Shown piece by piece: positions 26,762 to 34,908 of a DNA stretch of 64,000 nucleotides. Position 1 is the stretch's first letter; each line of letters opens with the position of its first letter. The position numbers and the translations under genes were made by a program. Origin of the DNA: Microbulbifer rhizosphaerae. Lineage in GTDB: Bacteria; Pseudomonadota; Gammaproteobacteria; Pseudomonadales; Cellvibrionaceae. The stretch is taken from assembly GCF_014191725.1 (NCBI RefSeq), contig NZ_JACHWZ010000013.1, positions 104,791 to 168,790 on the forward strand, read 5' to 3'. Below the pieces are notes generated by a model. That model had not been told where the DNA came from. It did not search any database and was given only the letters and a program-made list of their open reading frames with translations.

Positions 26762-27321
26762 CAGTGAACGGTGGGGCCGCGGCTCTCAGCTGCTGTGTCA
26801 GTGAAAATATTCAGCACCGCCATCCGCACATACTCCTGCACCTGCACGAGCTGGTTCTCCGCCTCTTCGGATTCGCCCGCGGCCTGCTCGTCCACCTGCG
26901 CAATGATACCGATATCCCGCAGGGCCTCACTGCTGGTAGGCGGCAATTCGCCGCTGTGGCCACCGATGCCAAAACCGTGCAGGAACCCCTCGCACCAGTG
27001 CCCCAGGGTGAGGGTACGCTCGGCCAGGTCTTCACTTCCGCTGAGCAGCAATTGGAATCCGAAGTCGCTGTCGCGCAGCTGCCGCAGGCTGTCCTCCGCC
27101 AGTTGCAGAAACTCCCGGTTCAGGTCCGCGGGCACGGCTTCCAGCTGCAGAAATTCCCCCAGTTCCCTCTGCCAGCGGCTTTTATCCGGCCGTGCGCCGG
27201 CGGCCAGTACGCCGCACGCGAATCCGTGCAGTTCGCTGGGGTCCACTTCGCCACCGGCGGACAAAATCGTGTTGGCCAGGGAATCGAAGTCTTCGGCTGC
27301 GCGAGTCATAACTACGCTCAT
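26761..27321 (-). CDS. ygfB: UPF0149 family protein YgfB
   Basis: 186 aa beginning MSVVMTRAAEDFDSLANTIL; a second ATG is at codon 5. The family pattern is clear: SELHGFACGVLAAG, LLLSGSEDLAERTLTLGHWCEGFLHGFGIGG. It heads ygfB-pepP-ubiH-ubiI and overlaps pepP by four bases. In P. aeruginosa YgfB has been tied to control of the ampDh3 amidase; no such target is visible here. Confidence 0.92.
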   Translation of the reverse strand: MSVVMTRAAEDFDSLANTILSAGGEVDPSELHGFACGVLAAGARPDKSRWQRELGEFLQLEAVPADLNREFLQLAEDSLRQLRDSDFGFQLLLSGSEDLAERTLTLGHWCEGFLHGFGIGGHSGELPPTSSEALRDIGIIAQVDEQAAGESEEAENQLVQVQEYVRMAVLNIFTDTAAESRGPTVH

Positions 27322-27473
27322 TCAAAAATGGTCAGGATTTGTGCAATTCACCACTTTCGACCAAAGTGGCCGCAGGGCAGGGTGCAAAATTGTGATTGCC
27401 TGCGCGGGCGGGCAATTGACCCTCCAATACGCCGGCCATATAGTAGCGGAATAACCCGGTCTACGCAGGAATT

Positions 27474-27677
27474 ATGGACAAGTTGCAAGCGCTAGAAAGC
27501 ACAGTGGACTCGCTGATCGCCCGCTGCCAGCAATTGGCCGAGGACAATCGCGAGTTGCGCCAGCAGGAGGCCGAGTGGCTGCGCGAGCGCCAGCGTCTGG
27601 TAAAAAATAACGAGGCCGCCCGCTCGCGGGTCGAGGCCATGATCAACCGCCTGAAAGGGCTAGCGCAAGAATCCTGA
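27474..27677 (+). CDS. TIGR02449/ZapB-like coiled-coil protein
   Basis: 67 aa, almost entirely coiled coil (LQALESTVDSLIARCQQLAE and onward). Small coiled-coil proteins of this type precede zapA in many gammaproteobacteria and are probably cell-division accessories related to ZapB. Its TGA overlaps the zapA ATG (TGATG), showing translational coupling. It is divergent from ygfB across 152 bases. Confidence 0.85.
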   Translation: MDKLQALESTVDSLIARCQQLAEDNRELRQQEAEWLRERQRLVKNNEAARSRVEAMINRLKGLAQES

Positions 27678-27988
27678 TGGGTGAGCCAACTCTGACCTCA
27701 GAGACCGTCACGGTCTCCATACTCGACAAAGAGTACCGCGTGGCCTGCCCGAAAGACGAGCAGGCCGAGCTGCAGGCGTCTGCGCGGCTGTTGCACGAGC
27801 GCATGTCGCGTATCCGCGCCAGCGGTTCGGTGATCGGCCTGGAGCGCATCGCCGTGATGGCGGCGCTGAATATCGCCCACGAACTGATTCAGGCCAAGGC
27901 GGAACTCACCCGTGCCCCCCTGGAGCAGGAGATGCTCGAACGTCTGCAGGAGAAGGTGCAGTCCGCACTTGGTGACATCGACTCTTGA
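27677..27988 (+). CDS. zapA: Cell division protein ZapA
   Basis: 103 aa. ZapA crosslinks FtsZ filaments. TVTVSILDKEYRVACPKDEQAEL is the conserved N-terminal domain, followed by a dimerising coiled coil (IGLERIAVMAALNIAHELIQ and on). Overlaps the upstream coiled-coil gene; 6S RNA lies just downstream, as in E. coli and pseudomonads. Confidence 0.95.
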   Translation: MGEPTLTSETVTVSILDKEYRVACPKDEQAELQASARLLHERMSRIRASGSVIGLERIAVMAALNIAHELIQAKAELTRAPLEQEMLERLQEKVQSALGDIDS

Positions 27989-28049
27989 CTTTGGCGTTTG
28001 CACGGCATTTCCGGCACAGAGCCGTTTAGCCTTTTTTCCCAGCGCGCGT

Positions 28050-28055
28050 TATACT
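28050..28055 (+). promoter_or_regulatory. -10 box of the 6S RNA promoter
   Basis: TATACT lies 5-10 bases before the inferred 5' end of 6S RNA. No good -35 hexamer is apparent about 17 bases further upstream. Confidence 0.6.
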
Positions 28056-28059
28056 TCTT

Positions 28060-28242
28060 CTGCCCTGAGGTGTTGGCCAGTTGACTATGTCCTCGAGCCG
28101 ATAACGTCACCCTGGCGGCTTCCAGCGGGTACTGGTGCGCAAGTCCGCCAAGCAGCGGAAAGCCTAATGTATCCCGGAGGCCTCCACCTTGAACCCTACG
28201 GTTCAAGGCTACGTCTTCAGCCGCACGCTCGGGGCTCCTCTT
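28060..28242 (+). ncRNA. ssrS: 6S RNA
   Basis: The gap between zapA and fau is the standard site of ssrS. The 5' strand CTGCCCTGAGGTGTT can pair with the 3' strand ACGCTCGGGGCTCC to form the closing stem. CCTTGAACCCTACGGTTCAAGG (28190-28211) is the conserved 3' hairpin, and CTCGAGCCGATA plus GGAAAGCCTAATG match conserved single-stranded and bulge parts. A TATACT -10 box at 28050-28055 sits just upstream. 6S RNA binds sigma-70 RNA polymerase and mimics an open promoter. Ends are estimated to within about five bases. Confidence 0.93.
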
Positions 28243-28360
28243 TCAACTCCGGATAATTCATCCTTGAATTATTCGGACACGCCGATTGCGGCACATGTCC
28301 CAATCGGCTCCTGCCAGATCGGCAACCTGTACAGCAGGAAGTCTCCTCCAAGTAAACTTC

Positions 28361-28951
28361 ATGCGTCCAACAATGCAAGAAACCAAAGCGCAACTGCGCC
28401 GCAGAATGCGAGCGGCAAGGCGCGGCCTGAGTCCATACCTGCAACGCCGCGCCGCTACCGCGGTTGCCTCCCGGTTGAGCCGCAGCTCGCCGTTTCGGCG
28501 CGCCCGGCATATTGGCATCTACTGGCCGATGGACGGAGAGGTGGATGTCCGCGGGCTGGTGCGGCAATTTCCCGCCAAGCATTTCTACCTGCCGGTGCTG
28601 CCGGCGGCGCCGCGGCCGCAGCTACGTTTCCGCCACTGGAGCGGCGGGACGCTCAACTACCGCAACCGCTATCGCATTCCGGAGCCCCTGCGCGGCCCCG
28701 TCCAGTCGCCGTGGCGGCTGGACCTGGTACTGGTACCGCTGGTGGCCTTCGACCCCGCCGGCGGGCGCCTGGGCATGGGAGCCGGCTTCTACGACCGCAC
28801 CTTCGCCTTCAAACGGCGACTGCCGGGCGCCGGCCCGCAGATGATCGGCGTGGCGCACCAGTTGCAATGTGTGGAGCAACTGCCGGTGGACGGCTGGGAT
28901 ATTCCGTTGAGCGCGGTGGTAACGGAACAGCAGTTGTATCGGTGTGGCTGA
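28361..28951 (+). CDS. fau: 5-formyltetrahydrofolate cyclo-ligase
   Basis: 196 aa; start taken at the ATG at 28361, with a second at 28373. It converts 5-formyl-THF to methenyl-THF with ATP. N-terminal KAQLRRRMRAARRGL (substrate and ATP-binding Lys/Arg) and the C-terminal signature LVAFDPAGGRLGMGAGFYDRTF are both clear. Located downstream of 6S RNA, the usual ssrS-fau (ygfA) arrangement, so it is probably expressed from the 6S read-through transcript. Confidence 0.94.
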   Translation: MRPTMQETKAQLRRRMRAARRGLSPYLQRRAATAVASRLSRSSPFRRARHIGIYWPMDGEVDVRGLVRQFPAKHFYLPVLPAAPRPQLRFRHWSGGTLNYRNRYRIPEPLRGPVQSPWRLDLVLVPLVAFDPAGGRLGMGAGFYDRTFAFKRRLPGAGPQMIGVAHQLQCVEQLPVDGWDIPLSAVVTEQQLYRCG

Positions 28952-28969
28952 TGGTCGGCCGGGCTGCGC

Positions 28970-29012
28970 AAACGAAAAAGCCGGACGCGAGAGCGTCCGG
29001 CTTTTTCGTTTG
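28970..29012. terminator. Bidirectional terminator after fau
   Basis: AACGAAAAAGCCGGACGC and GCGTCCGGCTTTTTCGTT are inverted copies around a GAGA loop, giving A/T runs on both sides; it serves fau and the leftward 46-aa gene. Confidence 0.95.
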
Positions 29013-29029
29013 CGGGCCGAGCGGGGCGC

Positions 29030-29170
29030 TTAGCGCGTCACCACTCCCTGCTGCAGGGCCGCCGGCGGCTCCGGGTCGTCAGAAGCGAAGACCTCGGTGA
29101 GACCGGCACTGCTCAGCAGCACTCCCGCAACAAAGACAACCACGGCGATTGTCAGTGCATCGGGTTTCAT
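29030..29170 (-). CDS. Small single-pass membrane protein (46 aa)
   Basis: Translates as MKPDALTIAVVVFVAGVLLS, then a short polar tail rich in Pro, Asp and Glu, ending GVVTR. AGGA lies upstream of the ATG (29170) and a terminator follows the stop. One transmembrane helix (about residues 6-22). Similar short MKxDALTxxxVxF proteins are encoded near ilvA in pseudomonads as I recall; function unknown. Confidence 0.7.
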   Translation of the reverse strand: MKPDALTIAVVVFVAGVLLSSAGLTEVFASDDPEPPAALQQGVVTR

Positions 29171-29537
29171 GGGGACCATCCTGTACGATCGAGTGTGTTC
29201 TTGTTATGAGCGTTTCACCCTGCGTTAGATTCACTTCAACGCAAAAGTTCCGCATCAAGCAAGATACTCGACTACCGGTGGAAAAGTAACCGGCCAGGCT
29301 GCATTTTCGTGACAAATGTCGCAAATTTAACCCAAAAGTTCGACAAATCCGTTCGGTTGAACCCGCATTTCTCACAAAGATCCGTAGCGAGGCGGTTCCA
29401 GAGTGCGGCATGGCTGGCTTTCGCGACAGGAGGAGCGCGCAGGCGTACTTGCAGTACATCGAGCAATCCGACCGAGCGAAAGGCGGCCAGGTCGTGCTCT
29501 GGGGCCGCCGCAGTAGGAAATTTGTGAGAAATGCGGG
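29171..29537. other. Intergenic region carrying an inverted-repeat element
   Basis: 367 bases between the 46-aa gene and ilvA. A perfect 17-base inverted repeat (CCCGCATTTCTCACAAA at 29362-29378 and its complement at 29521-29537) encloses 142 bases, which include the palindrome GTACTTGCAGTAC. The copy at 29521-29537 ends exactly at the base before the ilvA stop codon. Left of the element the sequence GTTCGGTTGAAC is also palindromic. Confidence 0.7.
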
Positions 29538-31052
29538 CTAACTGGCCAGGAAAAACCGGTAGGCGGGATTGTCGCTTTCGTCCCAGAAGGGGTAGTGCAA
29601 CTGCTCCAGCAAGTTCCGCAGCTCTCCCCGCTCCCCCTCCGCCACCTGCATACCCACCAGCACCCGGCCATAGGCGGCACCGTGGTTGCGGTAGTGGAAC
29701 AGGGTGATATTCCAGCGCCCCGCCAGCTGTTCCAGGAACTTGCGCAGCGCCCCCGGACGCTCGGGAAACTCGAAGCGGTAGACCGCCTCGTCCTCCAGCC
29801 CCGGAGCGCGCCCGCCCACCAGGTGGCGGATATGCAGCTTGGCCATCTCGTTGTCGGTGAGATCGGTGACTTTGTAGCCGCCATCCGCCAGTTGCTGTAC
29901 CAGCTGCGCCCGGTCCGCATCCGCGGCTACCTGCAGGCCGACAAAGATGTGCGCCTCGCCGCTGTTGGCATAGCGGTAGTTGAACTCGGTGATGGCCCGG
30001 TCGCCGAGGCTGCGGCAGAAGTCCAGGTAGCTGCCGGGGCGTTCGGGGATGGTCACCGCCAGCACCGCCTCGCGCTTCTCGCCTATCTCGGTGCGCTCGC
30101 TGATATAGCGCAGGCGGTCGAAGTTGATGTTGGCTCCGCTGCACACAGTGGCCAGAGTGGCATTGCGGCTGTCGCTCTGCTCCATGTATTTCTTCATGCC
30201 GGCAAGGCCCACGGCGCCGGCGGGTTCGGCGATGGAGCGGGTGTCCTCGAAGATATCCTTGATCGCCGCGCAGATCTCGTCGGTGGTCACGGTGATGACG
30301 CCGTCAATCGTCTCCCGCAGTACGCGAAAGGTCTCAGCGCCGATCTGCGCCACTGCCACGCCGTCGGCGAATAGCCCCACCTGGGGCAGGCGCACCCGCC
30401 GGCCCGCCTCCAGCGCAGCCTTGAGGCAGGCGGCATCTTCCGGCTCCACCGCGAAAACTTTCACTTCCGGACGCACGTATTTGATATAGCTGGCCATGCC
30501 CGCGGCCAGGCCGCCGCCGCCCACGGGTATAAACACCGCATCCAGGTTGCCGGGGTGCTGGCGCAGCAGTTCCATAGCCACTGTGCCCTGGCCGGCGATG
30601 ACATCCGGGTCGTCGTAGGGGTGTACGAACACCAGGTCGCGCTCTTCCACCAGTTGTTGTGCGTGCGCGGCCGCTTCGTCGAAGGTGTCCCCGTACAGCA
30701 CCACCTCGGCGCCGCGCATGCGCACCGCGTTTACCTTGATCTGCGGGGTGGTGGTGGGCATTACGATAGTGGCGCGCACCCCCAGCTGCGCCGCACCCAG
30801 CGCCAAACCCTGGGCGTGGTTGCCGGCAGAGGCGGCGATGACACCGCGGGCTCGCTGCTCCGCGGGCAGTTGCAACAGCTTGTTGTAGGCCCCGCGCACC
30901 TTGAAGGAGAACACCGGCTGCAGATCCTCCCGCTTGAGCAGAATGCGGTTGTTGAAGCGGTGCGACAACTGGCGCATGGGCTCCAGCGGGGTCTCCGAGG
31001 CGACATCGTAGATGCGCGCGTCTAAAATGCGCTTGATATAGGACTTGGGCAT
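29538..31052 (-). CDS. ilvA: Threonine ammonia-lyase, biosynthetic
   Basis: 504 aa, as for E. coli IlvA (514). It deaminates threonine to 2-oxobutyrate, the first step to isoleucine. PLP-binding Lys51 lies in PVFSFKVRGAYN; glycine-rich loops SAGNHAQGLA and PVGGGGLAAG bind PLP phosphate. The C-terminal third has two ACT-like regulatory domains (ERPGSYLDFC about 335 and ERPGALRKFL about 430), so isoleucine feedback inhibition is expected. Divergent from rpiA. Confidence 0.97.
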   Translation of the reverse strand: MPKSYIKRILDARIYDVASETPLEPMRQLSHRFNNRILLKREDLQPVFSFKVRGAYNKLLQLPAEQRARGVIAASAGNHAQGLALGAAQLGVRATIVMPTTTPQIKVNAVRMRGAEVVLYGDTFDEAAAHAQQLVEERDLVFVHPYDDPDVIAGQGTVAMELLRQHPGNLDAVFIPVGGGGLAAGMASYIKYVRPEVKVFAVEPEDAACLKAALEAGRRVRLPQVGLFADGVAVAQIGAETFRVLRETIDGVITVTTDEICAAIKDIFEDTRSIAEPAGAVGLAGMKKYMEQSDSRNATLATVCSGANINFDRLRYISERTEIGEKREAVLAVTIPERPGSYLDFCRSLGDRAITEFNYRYANSGEAHIFVGLQVAADADRAQLVQQLADGGYKVTDLTDNEMAKLHIRHLVGGRAPGLEDEAVYRFEFPERPGALRKFLEQLAGRWNITLFHYRNHGAAYGRVLVGMQVAEGERGELRNLLEQLHYPFWDESDNPAYRFFLAS

Positions 31053-31197
31053 GGTGGGACAACAACAGCCATTGCGGTGAATTCAGCCCACCAGTCTAAT
31101 CTCCCGGCAGCATCATTGCCACCAAAATACGACTTGCACGCGAGTTTTTTCTCTCGCGCAGGCCTTTATTCAATAAAAATTGCACAGGGGAAGCCTT

Positions 31198-31881
31198 TTG
31201 ACCAGCACAACCCAGGATCAGCTCAAGCGCGCCACCGCCCGCGCCGCCGTGGAAACCATCGCACCCAAACTGGAGGCGGATTCCATTGTCGGCGTGGGTA
31301 CCGGCTCCACCGCCAATTTCTTTATCGACTACCTGGCGGAGATCAAGGGCCGGTTCGACGGCACCGTGGCCAGCTCCGAGGCCTCCGCCGAGCGCCTCAA
31401 ATCCCACGGCATTCCGGTGTACGACCTGAACAGTGTGGACGGCATCCGGGTCTATGTGGACGGCGCCGATGAGACCAATCCGGCGCTGCAGCTGATCAAG
31501 GGCGGCGGCGCCGCGCTCACCCGGGAGAAGATCGTCGCCGCCTGCGCGGAGGAGTTCGTGTGCATCGCCGACGAGAGCAAGTGGGTGCCGGTGCTGGGCA
31601 GCTTTCCGCTGCCGGTGGAGGTAATCCCCATGGCCCGCTCGCTGGTGGCGCGGGAGCTGGTCAAGCTGGGGGGCGACCCGGTGTACCGCCAGGGGGTGGT
31701 CACCGACAATGGCAATGTCATACTGGACGTGCACAACCTGGAGATCATGGAGCCGGTCGCCCTGGAAGAAGCGATCAACAATATCACCGGCGTGGTGACC
31801 AACGGCATCTTCGCCCTCCGCCCGGCGGACCTGCTACTGCTGGGCACTGCCGCCGGGGTCAAAGCCTTTAGCGCCCAATAG
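31198..31881 (+). CDS. rpiA: Ribose-5-phosphate isomerase A
   Basis: 227 aa from the TTG at 31198 (AGGGGAAG just upstream). Interconverts ribulose 5-phosphate and ribose 5-phosphate. Motifs: [27 protein letters not shown] (catalytic Asp), [12 protein letters not shown] (catalytic Glu and Lys). Divergent from ilvA, as in pseudomonads. The last seven codons and stop (KAFSAQ-stop) are the first unit of a 21-base tandem repeat that continues beyond the stop. Confidence 0.96.
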   Translation: MTSTTQDQLKRATARAAVETIAPKLEADSIVGVGTGSTANFFIDYLAEIKGRFDGTVASSEASAERLKSHGIPVYDLNSVDGIRVYVDGADETNPALQLIKGGGAALTREKIVAACAEEFVCIADESKWVPVLGSFPLPVEVIPMARSLVARELVKLGGDPVYRQGVVTDNGNVILDVHNLEIMEPVALEEAINNITGVVTNGIFALRPADLLLLGTAAGVKAFSAQ

Positions 31882-31923
31882 AAAGTCTTTAGCGCGCAAT
31901 AGAAAACCTTTACCGCCAAATAG
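31861..31923 (+). repeat. 21-bp tandem repeat (x3) spanning the rpiA stop codon
   Basis: Three diverged 21-base copies, at 31861, 31882 and 31903, each reading AAA-xxC-TTT-A-C-GC-xAA-TAG in the rpiA frame. Each copy therefore carries its own in-frame TAG stop. Confidence 0.93.
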
Positions 31924-31927
31924 AATC

Positions 31928-32551
31928 ATGCTGAACAATAAGAAGCCCCTCGTCCTGTTCCTGCTGCTGTGCACCGGCCTGACCGCCGGCTGCGCCACCA
32001 GCCCGCCCAGCAATCCCGGTGATATCTGCTCGATTTTCCGCGAGAAAAAGGGCTGGTACGGCAAGGCCAAGGACGCCGAGGAGAAGTGGGGCTCCCCCAT
32101 TCCCACCATGATGGCGGTGCTGCACCAGGAATCCCGTTTCGTGCACGATGCGCGACCGCCGCGCACCAAGATCCTCGGTTTTATTCCCGGCCCGCGCCCC
32201 TCGGATGCCTACGGCTATCCCCAGGCGCTGGACAGCACCTGGCGCAGCTACCAGCGGGCGGCGTCCCGTTACGGCGCCGATCGCGATGATTTTGGCGACG
32301 CCATCGATTTCGTCGGCTGGTACAACAACACCAGCCAGCGCCAGTGCCGCATCCGGCCCGACGACACCTACCATCTCTACCTGGCCTACCACGAGGGCCA
32401 CGGCGGCTTTAATCGGCGCACTTTTCGCAGCAAGTCCTGGCTGAAGAAGGTGTCCCACAAAGTGTCCGCCCAGGCGCAGACTTACCAGAGGCAGCTCGCC
32501 GGCTGCGAGAGTTCGCTGAAGCGGCGCAAGAGGTTCCTCGGGATTTTTTGA
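31928..32551 (+). CDS. Transglycosylase SLT-like lipoprotein
   Basis: 207 aa. The N-terminus ends LLLCTGLTAGC, a lipobox with Cys22. The putative catalytic Glu68 is in AVLHQESRFVHDA, followed by DAYGYPQALDSTWRSYQ and YLAYHEGHGGFNRRTF, the EmtA/MltE-like lytic transglycosylase pattern. It is predicted to act on peptidoglycan from the outer membrane inner leaflet. It begins five bases after the last rpiA repeat and probably shares its transcript. Confidence 0.85.
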   Translation: MLNNKKPLVLFLLLCTGLTAGCATSPPSNPGDICSIFREKKGWYGKAKDAEEKWGSPIPTMMAVLHQESRFVHDARPPRTKILGFIPGPRPSDAYGYPQALDSTWRSYQRAASRYGADRDDFGDAIDFVGWYNNTSQRQCRIRPDDTYHLYLAYHEGHGGFNRRTFRSKSWLKKVSHKVSAQAQTYQRQLAGCESSLKRRKRFLGIF

Positions 32552-32766
32552 GTCGTGACCAGCCAGTTCTCAGATCTGGTGGGGCGCAATTCTCTCCGAT
32601 GAGTTTTAGGCGGCAAATGGCGCGATAACCTCGCGGGAAGCGTCTAAGCTGAGCAGAACAACGCCTTTTCCGCGCCTCCGCGGCGGGGCGCTTGTCGCCT
32701 TACCGAGACGCTGGGCCACATTCCCTGTGTAAAAGCGTCCGCCACCTGTCTCTGTCGAGGTATCCA

Positions 32767-33132
32767 ATGAAAGTACCAGCTATCGCACTCGCGCTTTTGT
32801 TTGTCGCCCCCATGGTTATCGCCCAGGCTGGCGGCGGAGAGGTCGCTGTTCAGCAGGTCCAGAAAGTCACCTTCAGCGATGCGAAACTGGAGAAATTTGC
32901 CAACGCCTATCGTTCTATTGTCGACCTGAGCCGCGAATATGCGCCGAAAATCAAGGCATCGAAAAATATCGAGGAGACGGAAGCGCTGAACCGGGAGGCA
33001 CAGTCCAAGATGCTCTCGGCGGTCAAAGCGGCGGGGCTGAGCAAAGAGGAATACCAGGAAATCGCCAATCAGTTGAAAAGCGACCAGACACTGGTCAAGA
33101 AGGTCAACAAGCTGCTGCAAAAACAGCAATAG
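32767..33132 (+). CDS. DUF4168 family periplasmic protein
   Basis: 121 aa. Signal peptide MKVPAIALALLFVAPMVIAQA, then a helical domain (KVTFSDAKLEKFANAYRSIVDL and EEYQEIANQLKSD) typical of DUF4168. Function unknown; proteins of this family are small exported helical proteins. The start is preceded by GAGG. The gene stands alone, followed by a very long palindrome. Confidence 0.85.
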   Translation: MKVPAIALALLFVAPMVIAQAGGGEVAVQQVQKVTFSDAKLEKFANAYRSIVDLSREYAPKIKASKNIEETEALNREAQSKMLSAVKAAGLSKEEYQEIANQLKSDQTLVKKVNKLLQKQQ

Positions 33133-33133
33133 T

Positions 33134-33192
33134 CAATAAACAGTCTCCAATGATCAATTACCAGCAAGCTGGTAATTGATCATTGTTTATTG
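33134..33192. terminator. Long perfect palindrome, probable terminator
   Basis: CAATGATCAATTACCAGC and its exact complement (33148-33165 and 33168-33185) flank two bases. Outer arms CAATAAAC/GTTTATTG (33134-33141 and 33185-33192) extend it. AT-rich and much longer than an ordinary terminator; it lies between the rightward DUF4168 gene and the leftward winged-HTH gene. Confidence 0.75.
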
Positions 33193-33265
33193 GCTATTGG
33201 TCACTGCCATTCCGGCGTTGCTGATCAACTATGCGGCGGAACGCAAGAGCGTTGTGTGCGCCAAA

Positions 33266-33586
33266 TCATTCGGGGGCCGGCGAAGACACACCGAGTACCC
33301 TGCAGATAGCCGGCAGCTGTTCCCGCACCCACTGCCGATCGAAGGAACCCCAGTCTTTCAGCACATAGTAACCGTCGTTGTTGCGCACGCCCTGCTGAAC
33401 AAATTCCACCCGGGTGCCGTGCCCCGGCAGTCCCTTGGCGATAATGTCCTGCACCGTGCGGCGCGGCCAGCCTGTGGCCTCCTCCAGTGCCGGGTTGTTG
33501 GGCTTGGGCATGGTCTCGATCAGATGGGCGATCAGCATGCGCCGACAGATGGTGGGATTGAGCTGCTTTTCCAGTTCCGGATTCAT
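33266..33586 (-). CDS. Winged helix-turn-helix domain protein
   Basis: 106 aa starting MNPELEKQLNPTICRRMLIAHLIETMPKP; an upstream extension to 33700 lacks family character. EATGWPRRTVQDIIAKGLPG is the helix-turn-helix, and the wing follows. Proteins of this kind are conserved in pseudomonads and related bacteria, presumably as DNA-binding regulators; targets unknown. Confidence 0.75.
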   Translation of the reverse strand: MNPELEKQLNPTICRRMLIAHLIETMPKPNNPALEEATGWPRRTVQDIIAKGLPGHGTRVEFVQQGVRNNDGYYVLKDWGSFDRQWVREQLPAICRVLGVSSPAPE

Positions 33587-33774
33587 AGTGATGTCCTGTT
33601 GTGCATCGACTGTTTGTAGCACAGCCTCGCCCCTGTCCCAACCCTGAATGCAGTACCGACGTGACACCCAACCCTGTGCCCGGCCGGTCACTATCGCCAT
33701 TCACCCAAACCTGACTTTCCCCGCCGCATTGCGCATAATCCCGAGTCCAATCCACATCGACTGGGGACAGGACA

Positions 33775-34812
33775 GTGGAGACAGAAACGCAAATCGAGCA
33801 CGAGACACATCCGGGTATCCTCGCCGCCGCGGTGCAGGCGCAGCTGGCCGGGGCTCGGGCGGCGGGGCTGGACTGCCGGCAGTTGCTGCTGGATGCGGAG
33901 ATAAATCCAACCCTGCTGGAGGAACCCGACAACCGCATCCCCCGCGAGCGTGTGGCACTCCTGCTGCGCCGGGAGTGGGACCTGCTGGCGGACGAGTCCG
34001 GCGGTTTCCTGGCCCGCCCCTGGCTCCCCGGCACCTTCGCGATGATGGGCCACGCCTGTATCAGCTGTCCCAACCTGCGTCGCGCGCTGCTGCGCTCCGG
34101 GCGCTTTGTGTCCATGGTCAGCGACGATCTGCAGATCAAGCTGGTGGAGGACGGCGAGGAGGCCCGGCTGCTGATCCATCACGGCAACGACCGACACCTG
34201 CCCAACCAGATTTTCGTGGAATCCCTGGCGCTGATCTGGCTGCGCTTTTTCAGCTGGCTGATCGACCGCACCATTCTGCTGGAACGGGTGCACCTGGCCT
34301 TCCCGCCACCGGACTACAACGAAGACTACAGTGATATGTTTCCCTGCCGGCACTATTTCCACCAGCGGGAGACCTGTCTGGTGTTCAGCACCCGCTATCT
34401 GCAGATGCCGTTGGTACGCGACGAACAGCAGCTCGCCGAATTTCTCGGCCGCGCTCCCGAATGCCTGCTGGCCCAATACAAATCCGACAACAGCTACACC
34501 GGACGCGTCCGCCGCATGCTGCAAAACCAGGGCGGGATCGAAAACCTCTCCCTGGACGACGTGGCCGCGCGCCTCTACACCTCGCCGCAGACCCTGCGCC
34601 GTCGGCTGAAGGAGGAGGGCAACAGCTGGCAGGACATCAAGGACTCTGTACGTCGGGACATGGCCGTGTACCAGTTGAAAAAACAGGAGACCGCGGTAGC
34701 GGAGATCGCCGAGCGACTGGGTTTTTCCGAGCCCAGCGCCTTCAACCGCGCGTTCAAGAAGTGGACCGGGCTGGCGCCGGGGGCCTATCGGGAGAAATTC
34801 CGCGGTCCGTAG
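33775..34812 (+). CDS. AraC-family transcriptional regulator (Arabinose_bd N-terminal domain)
   Basis: 345 aa from a GTG at 33775 (GGGGACAGGA upstream). The N-terminal sensing domain (about 15-200) is of the OruR/ArgR-like 'Arabinose_bd' type; the C-terminal AraC HTH (about 245-340) has LSLDDVAARLYTSPQTLRRRLKEEG and AVAEIAERLGFSEPSAFNRAFKKW. Relatives often regulate catabolic genes next to them. The acyl-CoA degradation operon starts 1.5 kb away, with an OmpA-like gene between, so a link is only possible. Confidence 0.92.
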   Translation: METETQIEHETHPGILAAAVQAQLAGARAAGLDCRQLLLDAEINPTLLEEPDNRIPRERVALLLRREWDLLADESGGFLARPWLPGTFAMMGHACISCPNLRRALLRSGRFVSMVSDDLQIKLVEDGEEARLLIHHGNDRHLPNQIFVESLALIWLRFFSWLIDRTILLERVHLAFPPPDYNEDYSDMFPCRHYFHQRETCLVFSTRYLQMPLVRDEQQLAEFLGRAPECLLAQYKSDNSYTGRVRRMLQNQGGIENLSLDDVAARLYTSPQTLRRRLKEEGNSWQDIKDSVRRDMAVYQLKKQETAVAEIAERLGFSEPSAFNRAFKKWTGLAPGAYREKFRGP

Positions 34813-34841
34813 ATACCCAGTCTCGAATCGAACTCACGACT

Positions 34842-34866
34842 CGTCATACCGGCGCAGGCCGGACGA
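34842..34866. repeat. REP-like palindrome, family D
   Basis: CGTCATACCGGCGCAGGCCGGACG: CCGG-CGCAGG-CCGG stem in the widespread CGTCATxCCxG repeat style. A related CGTCACCCCGGACTTGATCCGGGG unit is at 59177. Confidence 0.65.
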
Positions 34867-34908
34867 CCAAAGCGTGAGTTCACCTCGCCTCTGTATCGCC
34901 GAATCTCC

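Noticed and set aside
29272..30144. 290-codon minus-strand frame overlapping ilvA
   Set aside because: Out-of-frame with the ilvA product and translates to arginine/glycine-rich low-complexity sequence.
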